Assembly (NCBI RefSeq): GCF_007096885.1 | Contig: NZ_VJNO01000021.1 | Span: 1 to 64,000, forward strand | DNA: 64,000 nucleotides | Direction of reading: 5' to 3' | Source: Streptomyces sp. 130 | GTDB lineage: Bacteria > Actinomycetota > Actinomycetes > Streptomycetales > Streptomycetaceae | Part shown: positions 7,818 through 16,025 of the stretch, in pieces | How the letters are laid out: every line of letters begins with the position of its first letter | How positions within the stretch are numbered: the stretch's first letter is position 1 | Program-made: the position numbers and the translations under genes | Notes under the pieces: generated by a model | The model's input: the letters and a program-made list of their open reading frames with translations, nothing else | What the model was told of the DNA's origin: nothing | The model's database searches: none

Positions 7818-8336
7818 TCAGGTGATGGCGGGGCTGCGGCGCTCTACGAGGACGACGTCGCGCCAGACGCCGTGCTGGCGCCCGATCCGCTCCCGCGTGC
7901 CGATGACGCGGAATCCGGCCCGCTGGTGCACGGCGAGGCTGGCGGTGTTCTCGGGGAAGATCCCGGACTGGATCGTCCAGATCCCGGCCCGTTCGGTGGA
8001 ATCCACCAGCGCCTTCAGCAGGGCGGAGGCGATGCCGCGGCCACGAGCAGCCGGGTGGACGTAGACGGAGTGCTCCACCACGCCCGCGTACGCGCGCCGG
8101 TCGGAGACCCGGCTCGCGGCCACCCACCCCAGCACCGCCCCATCGGCGTCCACGGCGGCGAAGCGGTGCTCGGGCAGCTTCGCCGCGTCGAACGTCTCCC
8201 AGGCCGGCGCGACGGTCTCGAAGGTGGCGTTCCCCTCGTCGATCCCCACCTGGTAGATGGCCAGCACCTGCTCCGCGTGCTCCGGTGCCAGCGGCACGAT
8301 CATCACACTCGCGGGCCCCTCCCCCACGGCGCTCAT
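7818..8336 (-). CDS. arsN: ArsN-like GNAT acetyltransferase
   Basis: A 172-residue GCN5-related N-acetyltransferase with the acetyl-CoA loop ARGRGIASALL and the C-terminal FPENTASLAVHQRAGF segment. GNATs of this type in ars loci (ArsN) can acetylate the amino group of phosphinothricin-like arsinothricin; that assignment is by family and context. Its ATG overlaps the arsR2 stop (TGATG), so it is coupled to the second repressor. The open frame continues to 8651 only as a shadow of arsR2. Confidence 0.82.
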   Translation of the reverse strand: MSAVGEGPASVMIVPLAPEHAEQVLAIYQVGIDEGNATFETVAPAWETFDAAKLPEHRFAAVDADGAVLGWVAASRVSDRRAYAGVVEHSVYVHPAARGRGIASALLKALVDSTERAGIWTIQSGIFPENTASLAVHQRAGFRVIGTRERIGRQHGVWRDVVLVERRSPAIT

Positions 8337-8707
8337 CAGGCTGCGGTCGGCAGGGTCAGCAACTGGCCCATCGCCGCCAGCACGGACGGCTCGACGCGGT
8401 AGTAGACCCAGGTGCCGCGCCGCTCGGAGGTGAGCAGTCCGGCCTCCTTGAGCTTCTTCAGGTGGTGGGACACCGTGGGCTGGGAGACGCCGACGTCGGA
8501 GATGTCGCACACGCACGCTTCGCCGCCCTCGTGGGAGGCCACGGCCGAGAAGAGGCGGAGGCGGACCGGGTCGCCGAGCGCCTTGAACATACGCGCGGCG
8601 GTCTCGGCCTCCTCGGCGGTCATCGGGCGCTCGGCCAGCGGCGGACAGCACGGCGCCACGCCGTGACCGCCGGGTTCGAGCAGCGGCAGCACCTTCGCAT
8701 TCGACAT
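8336..8707 (-). CDS. arsR: ArsR-family metalloregulator (second copy, CVC type)
   Basis: A 123-residue ArsR repressor. It has the classic metal-binding box EACVCDISD (C65, C67) and a further CC pair at residues 20-21. The recognition helix is QPTVSHHLKKLKEAG. A longer open frame to 8986 is rejected: that part is a translated minisatellite. The ATG at 8707 lies inside a 9-bp-arm palindrome that is probably its own operator. It forms an operon with arsN and faces the flavoprotein at 9162, whose promoter carries the same TCTATGTTGAC block. Confidence 0.92.
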   Translation of the reverse strand: MSNAKVLPLLEPGGHGVAPCCPPLAERPMTAEEAETAARMFKALGDPVRLRLFSAVASHEGGEACVCDISDVGVSQPTVSHHLKKLKEAGLLTSERRGTWVYYRVEPSVLAAMGQLLTLPTAA

Positions 8708-8731
8708 GCGTCTATGTTGACACATGTCGAA
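8700..8731. promoter_or_regulatory. ArsR2 operator/promoter palindrome
   Basis: Perfect inverted repeat TTCGACATG (8700-8708) / CATGTCGAA (8723-8731) with 14 bases between, covering the arsR2 start codon. The spacer includes TCTATGTTGAC, which recurs at 9080-9090 before the flavoprotein gene. Confidence 0.6.
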
Positions 8732-8764
8732 CCAGCGGGGGAGAGACATTACGGGCGCGCGAGA

Positions 8765-8992
8765 CGGGCGGCCACGCGCCGGGGGGGCATGCGCCGGGCG
8801 ACCACACGCTGGGCGGCCACGCGCCGGGGGGCATGCGTCGGGCGGCCACGCGCCGGGCGGCCACGCCTCGGGCGACCACGCGCTGGGCGACCACGCCTCG
8901 GGCGGCCACGCGCTGGGCGGCCACGCCTCGGGCGGCCACGCGCCGGACGACCACGCGCGCCGGACGGCCACGCGCCAGGCGGCCATGCGGCA
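8765..8992. repeat. 15-bp minisatellite, about 15 imperfect units
   Basis: Tandem units of consensus GGGCGGCCACGCGCC with variation at the sixth base (G/A) and the last three bases (GCC, CTC, GCT). At least one unit is 14 bases and one near the end is longer, so no single frame reads through evenly. In one plus frame it encodes GGHAS/GDHAL-type pentads; on the minus strand AWPPE-type pentads. It fills most of the 454-base gap between arsR2 and the flavoprotein gene. Confidence 0.9.
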
Positions 8993-9079
8993 TATAGGCG
9001 GTCGCGAGCCCCGGCCGGCCGCCGCCGTTCACGGCGACGTCGATGCGTCACCCGCCCAAGCTCCCAGTTTCGATGATTG

Positions 9080-9143
9080 TCTATGTTGACGCTCGTCAAT
9101 ACAGGTGCCATGCTGGGCCGCGCAAGCCATCGACAGATGTCGA
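9080..9143 (+). promoter_or_regulatory. ArsR2-type promoter/operator before the flavoprotein gene
   Basis: Repeats the TCTATGTTGAC block of the arsR2 promoter. It then shows palindromes TTGAC-GCTC-GTCAA (9086-9099) and TCGACA-GA-TGTCGA (9130-9143). The latter repeats the TGTCGA arm of the arsR2 operator. This suggests that ArsR2 controls both directions. Confidence 0.55.
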
Positions 9144-9161
9144 AACACGCGAGGAGTCGCC

Positions 9162-10562
9162 GTGAACGCGCCCGCCACCACCGATCTGCCCGTCGTCGTG
9201 ATCGGGGCCGGCCCCACCGGTCTGGCCGCCGCCGCCCACCTGGTCGGCCAGGGCGTCGAGCCCCTGGTCCTGGAGGCCGGTTCCACCGCCGGCGCCGCGG
9301 TGCGCGAGTGGTCACACGTACGCCTGTTCTCCACCTGGGGCGAGGTCGTCGACCCGGCCGCCGAGAAGCTGCTGGCCCCCACCGGCTGGACCCGCCCCGA
9401 CCCGGCCGCCTACCCCTCCGGCGGCGACTGGGCCGAGCGCTACCTCCAGCCGCTCGCCGGCCTCCTCGGGGACCGCGTACGCACCGGCGCCACCGTCACC
9501 GGTGTCTCGCGCACCGGCCGGGACCGGATCGTGGACGCCGACCGCGAGCGGCAGCCGTTCGTCGTGCACGTCACCCACGCCGACGGCCGTGAGGAGCGCC
9601 TCCTCGCGCGCGCCGTCATCGACGCCTCCGGTACCTGGGCCACGCCGTCCCCGGCCGGCGGGAGCGGGCTGCCCGCGCTCGGCGAGAAGGCCGCCGCGGA
9701 CCGGATCACCTACCGCGTCCCGGACCTGAGGGACCCCGCTGTCCGGGCCCGGTACGCGGGCAAGCGCACCGCTGTGATCGGCTCGGGTGCCTCCGCGTTC
9801 ACCGCTCTCGCCCACCTCGCCGACCTCGCCGGGTCCGACGACGGCGCGGGTACGAAGGGCGTGTGGATTCTGCGCCGGGGCCTCTCGGGCTCGACCTTCG
9901 GCGGCGGCACCGCCGACCAGCTCCCGGCGCGCGGCGCCCTGGGCCTGGCCGCGAAGGCCGCGGTCGACGAAGGTCACGCGGACGCGGTCACCGGATTCCG
10001 GACCGAGGCGGTCGAGCGGGCGGACGACGGCCGCCTGATCCTGGCCGGCGAGGACGGACGCCGGCTGGACCCGGTCGACGAGGTCATCGTGCTGACCGGC
10101 TTCCGCCCCGACCTGTCCTTCCTGGACGAGCTGCGCCTGCGCCTGGACGAGCGCCTCCAGGCGCCGGTCGAACTGGCTCCGCTGATCGACCCCAACCAGC
10201 ACTCGTGCGGCACCGTCTACCCGCACGGCCACCGCGAGCTCTCCCACCCGGAACAGGGCATTTACCTGGTCGGGATGAAGTCCTACGGCCGCGCCCCGAC
10301 GTTCCTCGCCATGACCGGCTACGAGCAGGTCCGCTCCGTGGCCGCCGCGATCGCCGGCGACCTCGACGCGGCCGACCGCGTCGAACTGACCCTGCCCGAG
10401 ACCGGGGTGTGCGGCGGCGCCGGCCTCTTCGACGCCGCCCCCGAGACCGGCCGGGACGGCGGATGCTGCGCCCCGGCGCCCCAGCTCGTCCAGCTCGGCG
10501 CCCCTTCCGCGGCGGCCGTCGGCACCGCGGAAGGGGAGGCGGGCGGCTGCTGCGGCTCGTGA
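9162..10562 (+). CDS. FAD/NAD(P)-binding flavoprotein of the ars island with Cys-rich tail
   Basis: A 466-residue flavoprotein starting at GTG with a GAGGAG ribosome site. It has an N-terminal FAD motif VVVIGAGPTGLAAAAHLV, a second nucleotide-binding motif TAVIGSGASAFTALAHLA in the middle, and an ATG-like DASGTWATP segment. It is related to the ArsO/FMO-like flavoproteins of ars clusters, but longer. The final ~65 residues hold cysteines in VCGG, GGCCAPAP and a terminal GGCCGS, which look like a soft-metal or arsenite site. It lies opposite arsR2 behind a matching operator. Substrate unknown. Confidence 0.82.
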   Translation: MNAPATTDLPVVVIGAGPTGLAAAAHLVGQGVEPLVLEAGSTAGAAVREWSHVRLFSTWGEVVDPAAEKLLAPTGWTRPDPAAYPSGGDWAERYLQPLAGLLGDRVRTGATVTGVSRTGRDRIVDADRERQPFVVHVTHADGREERLLARAVIDASGTWATPSPAGGSGLPALGEKAAADRITYRVPDLRDPAVRARYAGKRTAVIGSGASAFTALAHLADLAGSDDGAGTKGVWILRRGLSGSTFGGGTADQLPARGALGLAAKAAVDEGHADAVTGFRTEAVERADDGRLILAGEDGRRLDPVDEVIVLTGFRPDLSFLDELRLRLDERLQAPVELAPLIDPNQHSCGTVYPHGHRELSHPEQGIYLVGMKSYGRAPTFLAMTGYEQVRSVAAAIAGDLDAADRVELTLPETGVCGGAGLFDAAPETGRDGGCCAPAPQLVQLGAPSAAAVGTAEGEAGGCCGS

Positions 10563-10583
10563 CCGGCCTCGGCACCCCGGCCC

Positions 10584-10624
10584 GCGGGGCCGCGACCGGA
10601 TCGCGGGACCGGTCGCGGCCCCGC
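10584..10624 (+). terminator. Terminator after the ars flavoprotein gene
   Basis: Perfect 16-bp inverted repeat GCGGGGCCGCGACCGG / CCGGTCGCGGCCCCGC with a 9-base loop. Confidence 0.8.
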
Positions 10625-10739
10625 GCCTGAGCCCGCGCTCCGCCCGGGGAGACCGGCGCGTTCCGGCCCACAGCGACCACCTAGCATGAGCCGGTCAACC
10701 TCAACCGGGGTTGCGGAACATGCACAACAAGGGAACGCC

Positions 10740-11804
10740 GTGCGCCTGATCAGGCACTTCGCAACGGCTGTCGTGGCAACGGCGGCGATAGCACTGCTCT
10801 CCGGGTGCGCACGCGCACAGGGTCCGGCGGCGGAGCCGGCACCGGCCCGGGCCGCCGGCACGAAGGTGCCGGTGGAGACCGGCGCCCGGGACGTCGTCCA
10901 CACCGCCGCCAACGGGAAGACGTACGGGATTCGGCTCGCCGTGAAGGGTCTGGTCCGCGCGCCGGAAAGCATCCTCGACGGTGCGGGTGCGCAGGACGGC
11001 CCCGAGGGCGGGGTCCCCTACTACCTCACCTACGAGGTCACCAACACCGGCGACGAGAAGATCCCCCACGCCTACGAGGTCTTCCACGACCTCACCCTGA
11101 CCGGCACCGACTGGGCGCCCGGAAGCCCGGTCACGGCGTCCGGCGGCGGGCGGGCGGGGTGCGAGGACTCGGCGCCGGAGGCGCTGGCGCCCAGCGACTC
11201 GTACACCTCCTGTGGGACGTACCTGCTGCCCAAGGGCGTCGGCGTGCTGGCGGTGACGCACACCTCCGGTGGCGGGTTCATCACCCCGGCCGACCACGTC
11301 ACGTCCTGGCCTGTCGACGGCGGACTCGGCGCGGCGTCGAAGGAGATGGCCGCCCAGGGCGACACGATCGCCGTCCGCTACGACGCCGGCGAGAAGCAGG
11401 GCGGCCTCCTCGAACTGCCCGCCACGCTGAAGTCCGTACGCAAGGGCAGCAAGGCCGACCTCGACGGCCTCGAACCCGACGACGCCAAGCGGGACCGCAT
11501 CCCGTACTACGTGACGATCTCCTACAGCAATCCCGGGAAGAGCGACTTCTACGCCGGTCAGGCAGGCAGCGTCCGGGTGCTCACCGAAAGCGGCCAGCAG
11601 CTCGGAGGCGTACCCGCCCTCTCCATCTGGGGGCTGGACATCGCGGCCTGCCCGCCCGACGGGCACGGCGACACCGTCCCGGCGGGCGGCAGCGTGACTC
11701 AGTGCACCGTCCACTTCGCGGCGGAAGGCGACGAGCCGGTCGCCGTCGGCTTCGAGAACGCGGGCGAGGGCGTCCTCACCGGCTGGCGGGCCCGGGTCTC
11801 CTGA
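10740..11804 (+). CDS. Secreted lipoprotein of unknown function
   Basis: A 354-residue protein starting at GTG with an AAGGGAA ribosome site. A short basic N-terminus and hydrophobic helix lead to the lipobox ALLSGC, with lipidated Cys23. The rest looks like two beta-sandwich-type domains. Each has a YYLTYEVTN or YYVTISYSN strand motif (about residues 95-105 and 255-265) and cysteine pairs that could form disulfides outside the cell. I recognise no enzyme motif; a DUF4352-like adhesion or sensing domain is possible. It stands alone between the ars island and the convergent M4 protease. Confidence 0.8.
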   Translation: MRLIRHFATAVVATAAIALLSGCARAQGPAAEPAPARAAGTKVPVETGARDVVHTAANGKTYGIRLAVKGLVRAPESILDGAGAQDGPEGGVPYYLTYEVTNTGDEKIPHAYEVFHDLTLTGTDWAPGSPVTASGGGRAGCEDSAPEALAPSDSYTSCGTYLLPKGVGVLAVTHTSGGGFITPADHVTSWPVDGGLGAASKEMAAQGDTIAVRYDAGEKQGGLLELPATLKSVRKGSKADLDGLEPDDAKRDRIPYYVTISYSNPGKSDFYAGQAGSVRVLTESGQQLGGVPALSIWGLDIAACPPDGHGDTVPAGGSVTQCTVHFAAEGDEPVAVGFENAGEGVLTGWRARVS

Positions 11805-11888
11805 GGTGCCGAGGCCGGCCGGCCCGGCCCGGCCGCCGGCGGGCTGATCTCGGCGTGGCCGGTGTCCACCGGTGGGCTGCGTGAACAC

Positions 11889-11922
11889 GAGCGGCCGGGC
11901 CCCCTAAGGGGTCCGGCCGCTC
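11889..11922. terminator. Bidirectional terminator between lipoprotein and M4 protease genes
   Basis: A 15-bp stem GAGCGGCCGGGCCCC / GGGGTCCGGCCGCTC with one G-T pair and loop CTAA, placed between convergent genes. Confidence 0.85.
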
Positions 11923-11940
11923 GGCTGTCACTGGGTCAGG

Positions 11941-14805
11941 TCAGCACTTGCCCGCCGGGCGGTCGCGCTTGACCAGGTTGGTGTAGCCGGTCGTGCCGTC
12001 GAGCCACAGGACGCGCTGGCCCTCGTCGGCCGCCGCGTAGACCTGGTCGCCGCGGTTGCAGGAGACGCGCTGGGCGCCGCCCTTGCCGTCGGGGGCCGCC
12101 TGGTAGATCTTCGGCAGCGTGTCGTTCGTCCAGTCGGTGGCCGGGGGCAGCTCGGTGATGTTGACCGCGTCGTCCGAGGCGGTCACCGAGTAGGCGAAGA
12201 GGGCGCCGGCGCCGTGCTCGGGGGTGACGGTGACCGGGTTCGTACCGTCGAAGTTCGCGCGGCGCACCGCGGCCTGGCCGGCGTCGGTGGCGTCGTCGTC
12301 CTCGACCCAGTAGACGCCGTCGTCGGTCACGGCCGTCTGGCCGACGCCGTACAGCTTGGTCGAGTCGATCGGCATGAGCGTCTTCTTGCCGGTGGCGGTG
12401 TCCAGGACCTCCACGCCGAGCATGGCGGTGCCGTCGCTCGCGGGCCACATCTTGGCGTAGGCGATCTTGCCGTCGTGGACCGAGGCGAGCGTCGTCACGC
12501 CGATCGGGTTGTTGTACAGCTCCTTGGTCTCACCGGTCTTGATGTTGATGTAGCGGCTCTGGGTGTAGCCGCTCTGCGGGTTCATGTACGTGTAGACGAG
12601 CAGGTCGCCGTCGAAGGCGAGCGCGCTGACGTTGGCGCCGACCCCGCCGACGATCTTGTCCATGCCGCCCTTGACGGGGCGGACGTGGAAGTACACACCG
12701 GTCGAGGCGTACTCGGCCCACGCGACGTTCTTGCCGTCGGTGTCCGCGTACACGTTGAAGTTGCCGTTGTTCGGGCTGATCAGCTGCGGCTGGCCCTTGC
12801 CGCTGGTGTTGCCGGCCCACACCGAGTACGGCTCGCTGCCGTCCTCGTTCGAGCGGGAGACGGCGTACTTGCCGGCGCCGGCGCCGAAGCCCGTGCTGTA
12901 GATGTTGTCCTTGGCGATCAGGGTGTCGGTGTCGACGCCCAGGGCCTTCTCCCAGCCGGGCACGATGCCGTGCGCGTCGAAGGAACGCTTCACGATCTTC
13001 AGCTGGGCCTTGGTGGCGCCCAGCTCCTCGGCGGCGGCGATGACCGCGGCGCGGCCCTCGGTGAAGCCGTCCAGGGGCGTCATGTACGCGGACAGCGCGC
13101 GGTAGACGATCTGGTCGGCGAACTCGGGGTCGAGGTCCTGGCGCATGTCCCACAGGGCGCCCGAGAAGATCGTGGAGTTGAGGTGCACACCGCCGTTGTC
13201 ACCGCGGTAGGTGACGCCGATGAAGTTCTTCGACGTGGTGGCGCCGTCGTTCAGGTCGCGCAGGGCGCACTCGCGCGGGCCCGCGTTGGTGCACAGGTCC
13301 TCGCCGAGGAGGCCGGCGTCCGGGTCGTCCATGGAGACGCCGTTGGCCTCCAGGTCGATGGCGTTGCCGAAGTAGTCGGCGATGGCCTCGTTCATGGCGC
13401 CGGACTGGCCCGCGTAGACCAGGTTCGCGGTGTGCGTGACGACGCCGTGCGTCATCTCGTGGCCCACCACGTCGGTGTCGGCCGAGAAGGTGCGGTAGTC
13501 GCCGCCGCCCTGGCCGTACACCATCTTGCTGCCGTCCCAGAAGGCGTTGTTGTACGGCTGTCCGCCGTTGACGACGCCCACCAGGGAGTAGATGTAACCG
13601 TCCTTGCCGTCGAGGCTGTTCCGGTCGAAGTGGTTCTTGTAGTAGTCGTAGACCTTGCCGGCCGCCCAGTGGGCGTCGACCGCACCGGAGTTGGTGTAGT
13701 CCTCGCCGAGCTCCGGGCTCGCGGGGCGGAAGGTCTTGATGCCGCTCGGCCAGACGCCGGAGGCGCCGGACGCCTCACGGCCGCGCGCGTCGTACGTGGC
13801 GATCATGGGGCCCTGGTACGGGGAGTCCGCGGCCCGCTTGCTGTAGTCGATCATCTGGTAGGCACCCGTGGTGTCCTTGTACAGATTGATGTCGACCTTC
13901 TGGCCGTTGTAGCGGACGCCGCTGCCCTTGACCACGAGCTGGTCGGCCGCGTCGGTGGAGGCGTCGGCGGGGGCCGCCGCGCCGTCCACCGCGCCGGGGG
14001 TGGTGCCCGTCGCGCCGAACGTCTGGATGCCGCTGTACTGCATGACGGGGAAACCGGAGTGCCCGTCGATGTACACCTCCTGCTGGACCGGCGAGCCGTC
14101 GGCCGGGTTGGTGCCCGTGACGGTGATGTGCCGGGTCAGCACGCCGGTGCCCTGCGGGAGGATCGTGACGTCGCCCGCGGTGCCCTTGAACTCGGCCTTG
14201 CCGAGCTTCTCGCCCTTGGCCGGGGCGCGCAGGATGCCGCCGCCGAACTGCGCGGAGACCGCGCCGACCGCGCGCTCGATCGCGGTCTCCTCGGAGACCT
14301 TCGGGGTGACCGTGTCGAGCTTCAGCTTGGTGAAGTAGTTGCCGGAGGTGCCGGTGACGGCGCGCTTGCCGCCCTTCTTCGTCATGCGGACGACGTACTG
14401 GCCGCCGAGGACCTTCACGCCCTTGTACTTCTGCTGGAGGCGGACCGTCTCCTTGCCGCCCTTCTCGGTGGTGGTCCCGACGGCCGTCAGGTCCTTCGCC
14501 GAGGTGTCCGCGATGTGGTAGCGGCCCTTCTTGGCCTTGAGGTGGCCCCGGGCGGCGTCGGCCGCGCTGCCGGTGGCGGCGACCTCCTCGTGCAGACCGG
14601 TCACGAGCGAGGGGGTGTCGGTCTCGCTGCCCGGCGTCGTCCCGGAGGCGGCGGGGGCGGCCGCCGCGGTGTCGGCGTGCGCTGCCGGCATGGCGGTGGC
14701 CATCAGGCCCGCCGTGGCCAGCAGCGCGGCTATGCCCTGTCCGACGACGACGCCGGTGCGGCGCCCCTGTGAACCAACTGCTCGTCTGCGTGCTGAAGTC
14801 CGCAC
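11941..14805 (-). CDS. Secreted M4 (thermolysin-type) metalloprotease with C-terminal propeller
   Basis: A 954-residue preproenzyme. The start is GTG 14805 after GGAGGAGCACC; the open frame runs further to 14916 without support. A signal peptide ends near residue 45 (AAHA-DT). An FTP/PepSY propeptide (about 55-270) follows, then the M4 catalytic domain with zinc site VGHEMTHGVVTH (near 447) and GAMNEAIADYFGNAID (near 471). Beyond about residue 590 is a repetitive beta-strand region (YSVWAGNTSGKG, NVAWAEYAS, LLVYTYMNP) that resembles a TolB/propeller fold and is not part of core thermolysin. It is divergent from a TrmB/LuxR-type regulator. Confidence 0.92.
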   Translation of the reverse strand: MRTSARRRAVGSQGRRTGVVVGQGIAALLATAGLMATAMPAAHADTAAAAPAASGTTPGSETDTPSLVTGLHEEVAATGSAADAARGHLKAKKGRYHIADTSAKDLTAVGTTTEKGGKETVRLQQKYKGVKVLGGQYVVRMTKKGGKRAVTGTSGNYFTKLKLDTVTPKVSEETAIERAVGAVSAQFGGGILRAPAKGEKLGKAEFKGTAGDVTILPQGTGVLTRHITVTGTNPADGSPVQQEVYIDGHSGFPVMQYSGIQTFGATGTTPGAVDGAAAPADASTDAADQLVVKGSGVRYNGQKVDINLYKDTTGAYQMIDYSKRAADSPYQGPMIATYDARGREASGASGVWPSGIKTFRPASPELGEDYTNSGAVDAHWAAGKVYDYYKNHFDRNSLDGKDGYIYSLVGVVNGGQPYNNAFWDGSKMVYGQGGGDYRTFSADTDVVGHEMTHGVVTHTANLVYAGQSGAMNEAIADYFGNAIDLEANGVSMDDPDAGLLGEDLCTNAGPRECALRDLNDGATTSKNFIGVTYRGDNGGVHLNSTIFSGALWDMRQDLDPEFADQIVYRALSAYMTPLDGFTEGRAAVIAAAEELGATKAQLKIVKRSFDAHGIVPGWEKALGVDTDTLIAKDNIYSTGFGAGAGKYAVSRSNEDGSEPYSVWAGNTSGKGQPQLISPNNGNFNVYADTDGKNVAWAEYASTGVYFHVRPVKGGMDKIVGGVGANVSALAFDGDLLVYTYMNPQSGYTQSRYINIKTGETKELYNNPIGVTTLASVHDGKIAYAKMWPASDGTAMLGVEVLDTATGKKTLMPIDSTKLYGVGQTAVTDDGVYWVEDDDATDAGQAAVRRANFDGTNPVTVTPEHGAGALFAYSVTASDDAVNITELPPATDWTNDTLPKIYQAAPDGKGGAQRVSCNRGDQVYAAADEGQRVLWLDGTTGYTNLVKRDRPAGKC

Positions 14806-14953
14806 GGTGCTCCTCCGGTTGTCACGAATGCGTGAACGGTTATCGGATGCCGACATGGAAGTCCCGCAGCGGGGATGTGAACAATGCGTTCCACCTGCAG
14901 ACTTCTGTACGTGCACACTTGTGTGGCCTACACGAACCGGCGAAGATCACCTG

Positions 14954-15964
14954 GTGAAGTGGGCTGATCTGGACGAACAGTGGCAGGCCCTCGGGCTCGG
15001 TACGGACGAACTCCGGGTGTACGAGGCACTGCTGAACACCTCCGGTGACGGCACCCGGGCAGCTCTCGCCCGGAGCGTGGGCCTTTCGCCCCGGCAGCTC
15101 CGCAACGCGCTGGACCGCCTCGGCGAGCGCGGCTTCACCCGCCCCGCCCGGGGCACCGGACTGCCTGTCCCGGACGCCCCGGCGACCGCGCTGCGCAACC
15201 TCATCCATCTGCACCAGGCGGAGCTGCTGCGGCGCGAGGCGGAGTTGGAGGAGCTGACCGGCTCCGTGGACCGGATCGCCGCGCAGCTCATGTCCGCCTC
15301 GCACACCCCGCGCACCCTCGGGATCGAGACGCTGCGGGGGCGCAGGGCGATCGCCGAGCGGGTCACCTCGCTGGTGGTGTCGGCGACCGAGGAGGTGGCC
15401 CTCCTGGACCGCCCCCCGTACGCCGCGAGCGAGCCGGACGGCATGCCCGAGCCGATCAACATGGCCGAGCCGGTCCGGCGCGGGGTGCGGGTGCGGGCCG
15501 TGGTCGACCGGGAGGGGCTGAGATTCCAGGGGCGGGCGCGCGGGCTGAACGAGCTGTCCGCTCAGGGGGTGCAGATCAGGCTCGGGATGGACCTGCCGAC
15601 CAAGCTGATCACCGTCGACCGCCGGATGACACTGCTGCCGCCGACCGACGCGGCCGACCCCACCGCCACCGCCCTGGTGGTCAGCGACGCACTGCTGAGC
15701 AATGCGCTGGTGCCGCTGTTCGAGGCAGTGTGGGAGCGGGCCGTACCGATCGGCTCGGTGGACAACGCCCAGGTCACGGACGAGGACCGGGAGCTGCTGA
15801 CGATGCTCTCCTCCGGCCTGAAGGACGAGGCGATAGCCCGCCGCCTGGAGGTGCACGTCCACACGGTCCGCCGGCGCATCAGCCGCCTGATGCAGGAGCT
15901 GAAGGCGGAGACCCGCTTCCAGGCCGGCGTACAGGCGGCGATGCGTGGCTGGCTGACGCTGTGA
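14954..15964 (+). CDS. TrmB-like / LuxR-type transcriptional regulator
   Basis: A 336-residue regulator starting at GTG 14954. The N-terminus is a TrmB-like winged helix (LGTDELRVYEALLNTSGDG ... SPRQLRNALDRL) followed by a coiled-coil segment (about 75-100). A phospholipase-D-like sensor region occupies the middle. The C-terminus is a LuxR-type helix-turn-helix (LTMLSSGLKDEAIARRL ... HTVRRRISRLM). It stands divergent to the M4 protease gene with 148 bases between them, so it probably controls that gene. The ligand is unknown. Confidence 0.85.
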   Translation: MKWADLDEQWQALGLGTDELRVYEALLNTSGDGTRAALARSVGLSPRQLRNALDRLGERGFTRPARGTGLPVPDAPATALRNLIHLHQAELLRREAELEELTGSVDRIAAQLMSASHTPRTLGIETLRGRRAIAERVTSLVVSATEEVALLDRPPYAASEPDGMPEPINMAEPVRRGVRVRAVVDREGLRFQGRARGLNELSAQGVQIRLGMDLPTKLITVDRRMTLLPPTDAADPTATALVVSDALLSNALVPLFEAVWERAVPIGSVDNAQVTDEDRELLTMLSSGLKDEAIARRLEVHVHTVRRRISRLMQELKAETRFQAGVQAAMRGWLTL

Positions 15965-15988
15965 GACGAAGCCGGGGGCGTACGCGGG

Positions 15989-16025
15989 CTGAGGGGGCGG
16001 GGCGCCCGAAGCGCCCCGCCCTCAG
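15989..16025. terminator. Bidirectional terminator
   Basis: Stem CTGAGGGGGCGGGGCGC / GCGCCCCGCCCTCAG with a two-base bulge and loop CCGAA, between convergent genes. Its right arm includes the stop of the 16022 gene. Confidence 0.75.

Noticed and set aside
8336..8986. ArsR2 with an N-terminal AWPPE-repeat extension
   Set aside because: The extra 93 codons are the minisatellite read on the minus strand. The normal start at 8707 gives the usual family length and lies in the operator.
12214..14772. Long plus-strand open frame of 852 codons opposite the M4 protease
   Set aside because: Typical GC-rich antisense shadow: no domain, composition dominated by Val, Gly, Ala, Asp, Arg, while the minus strand encodes a recognisable protease.
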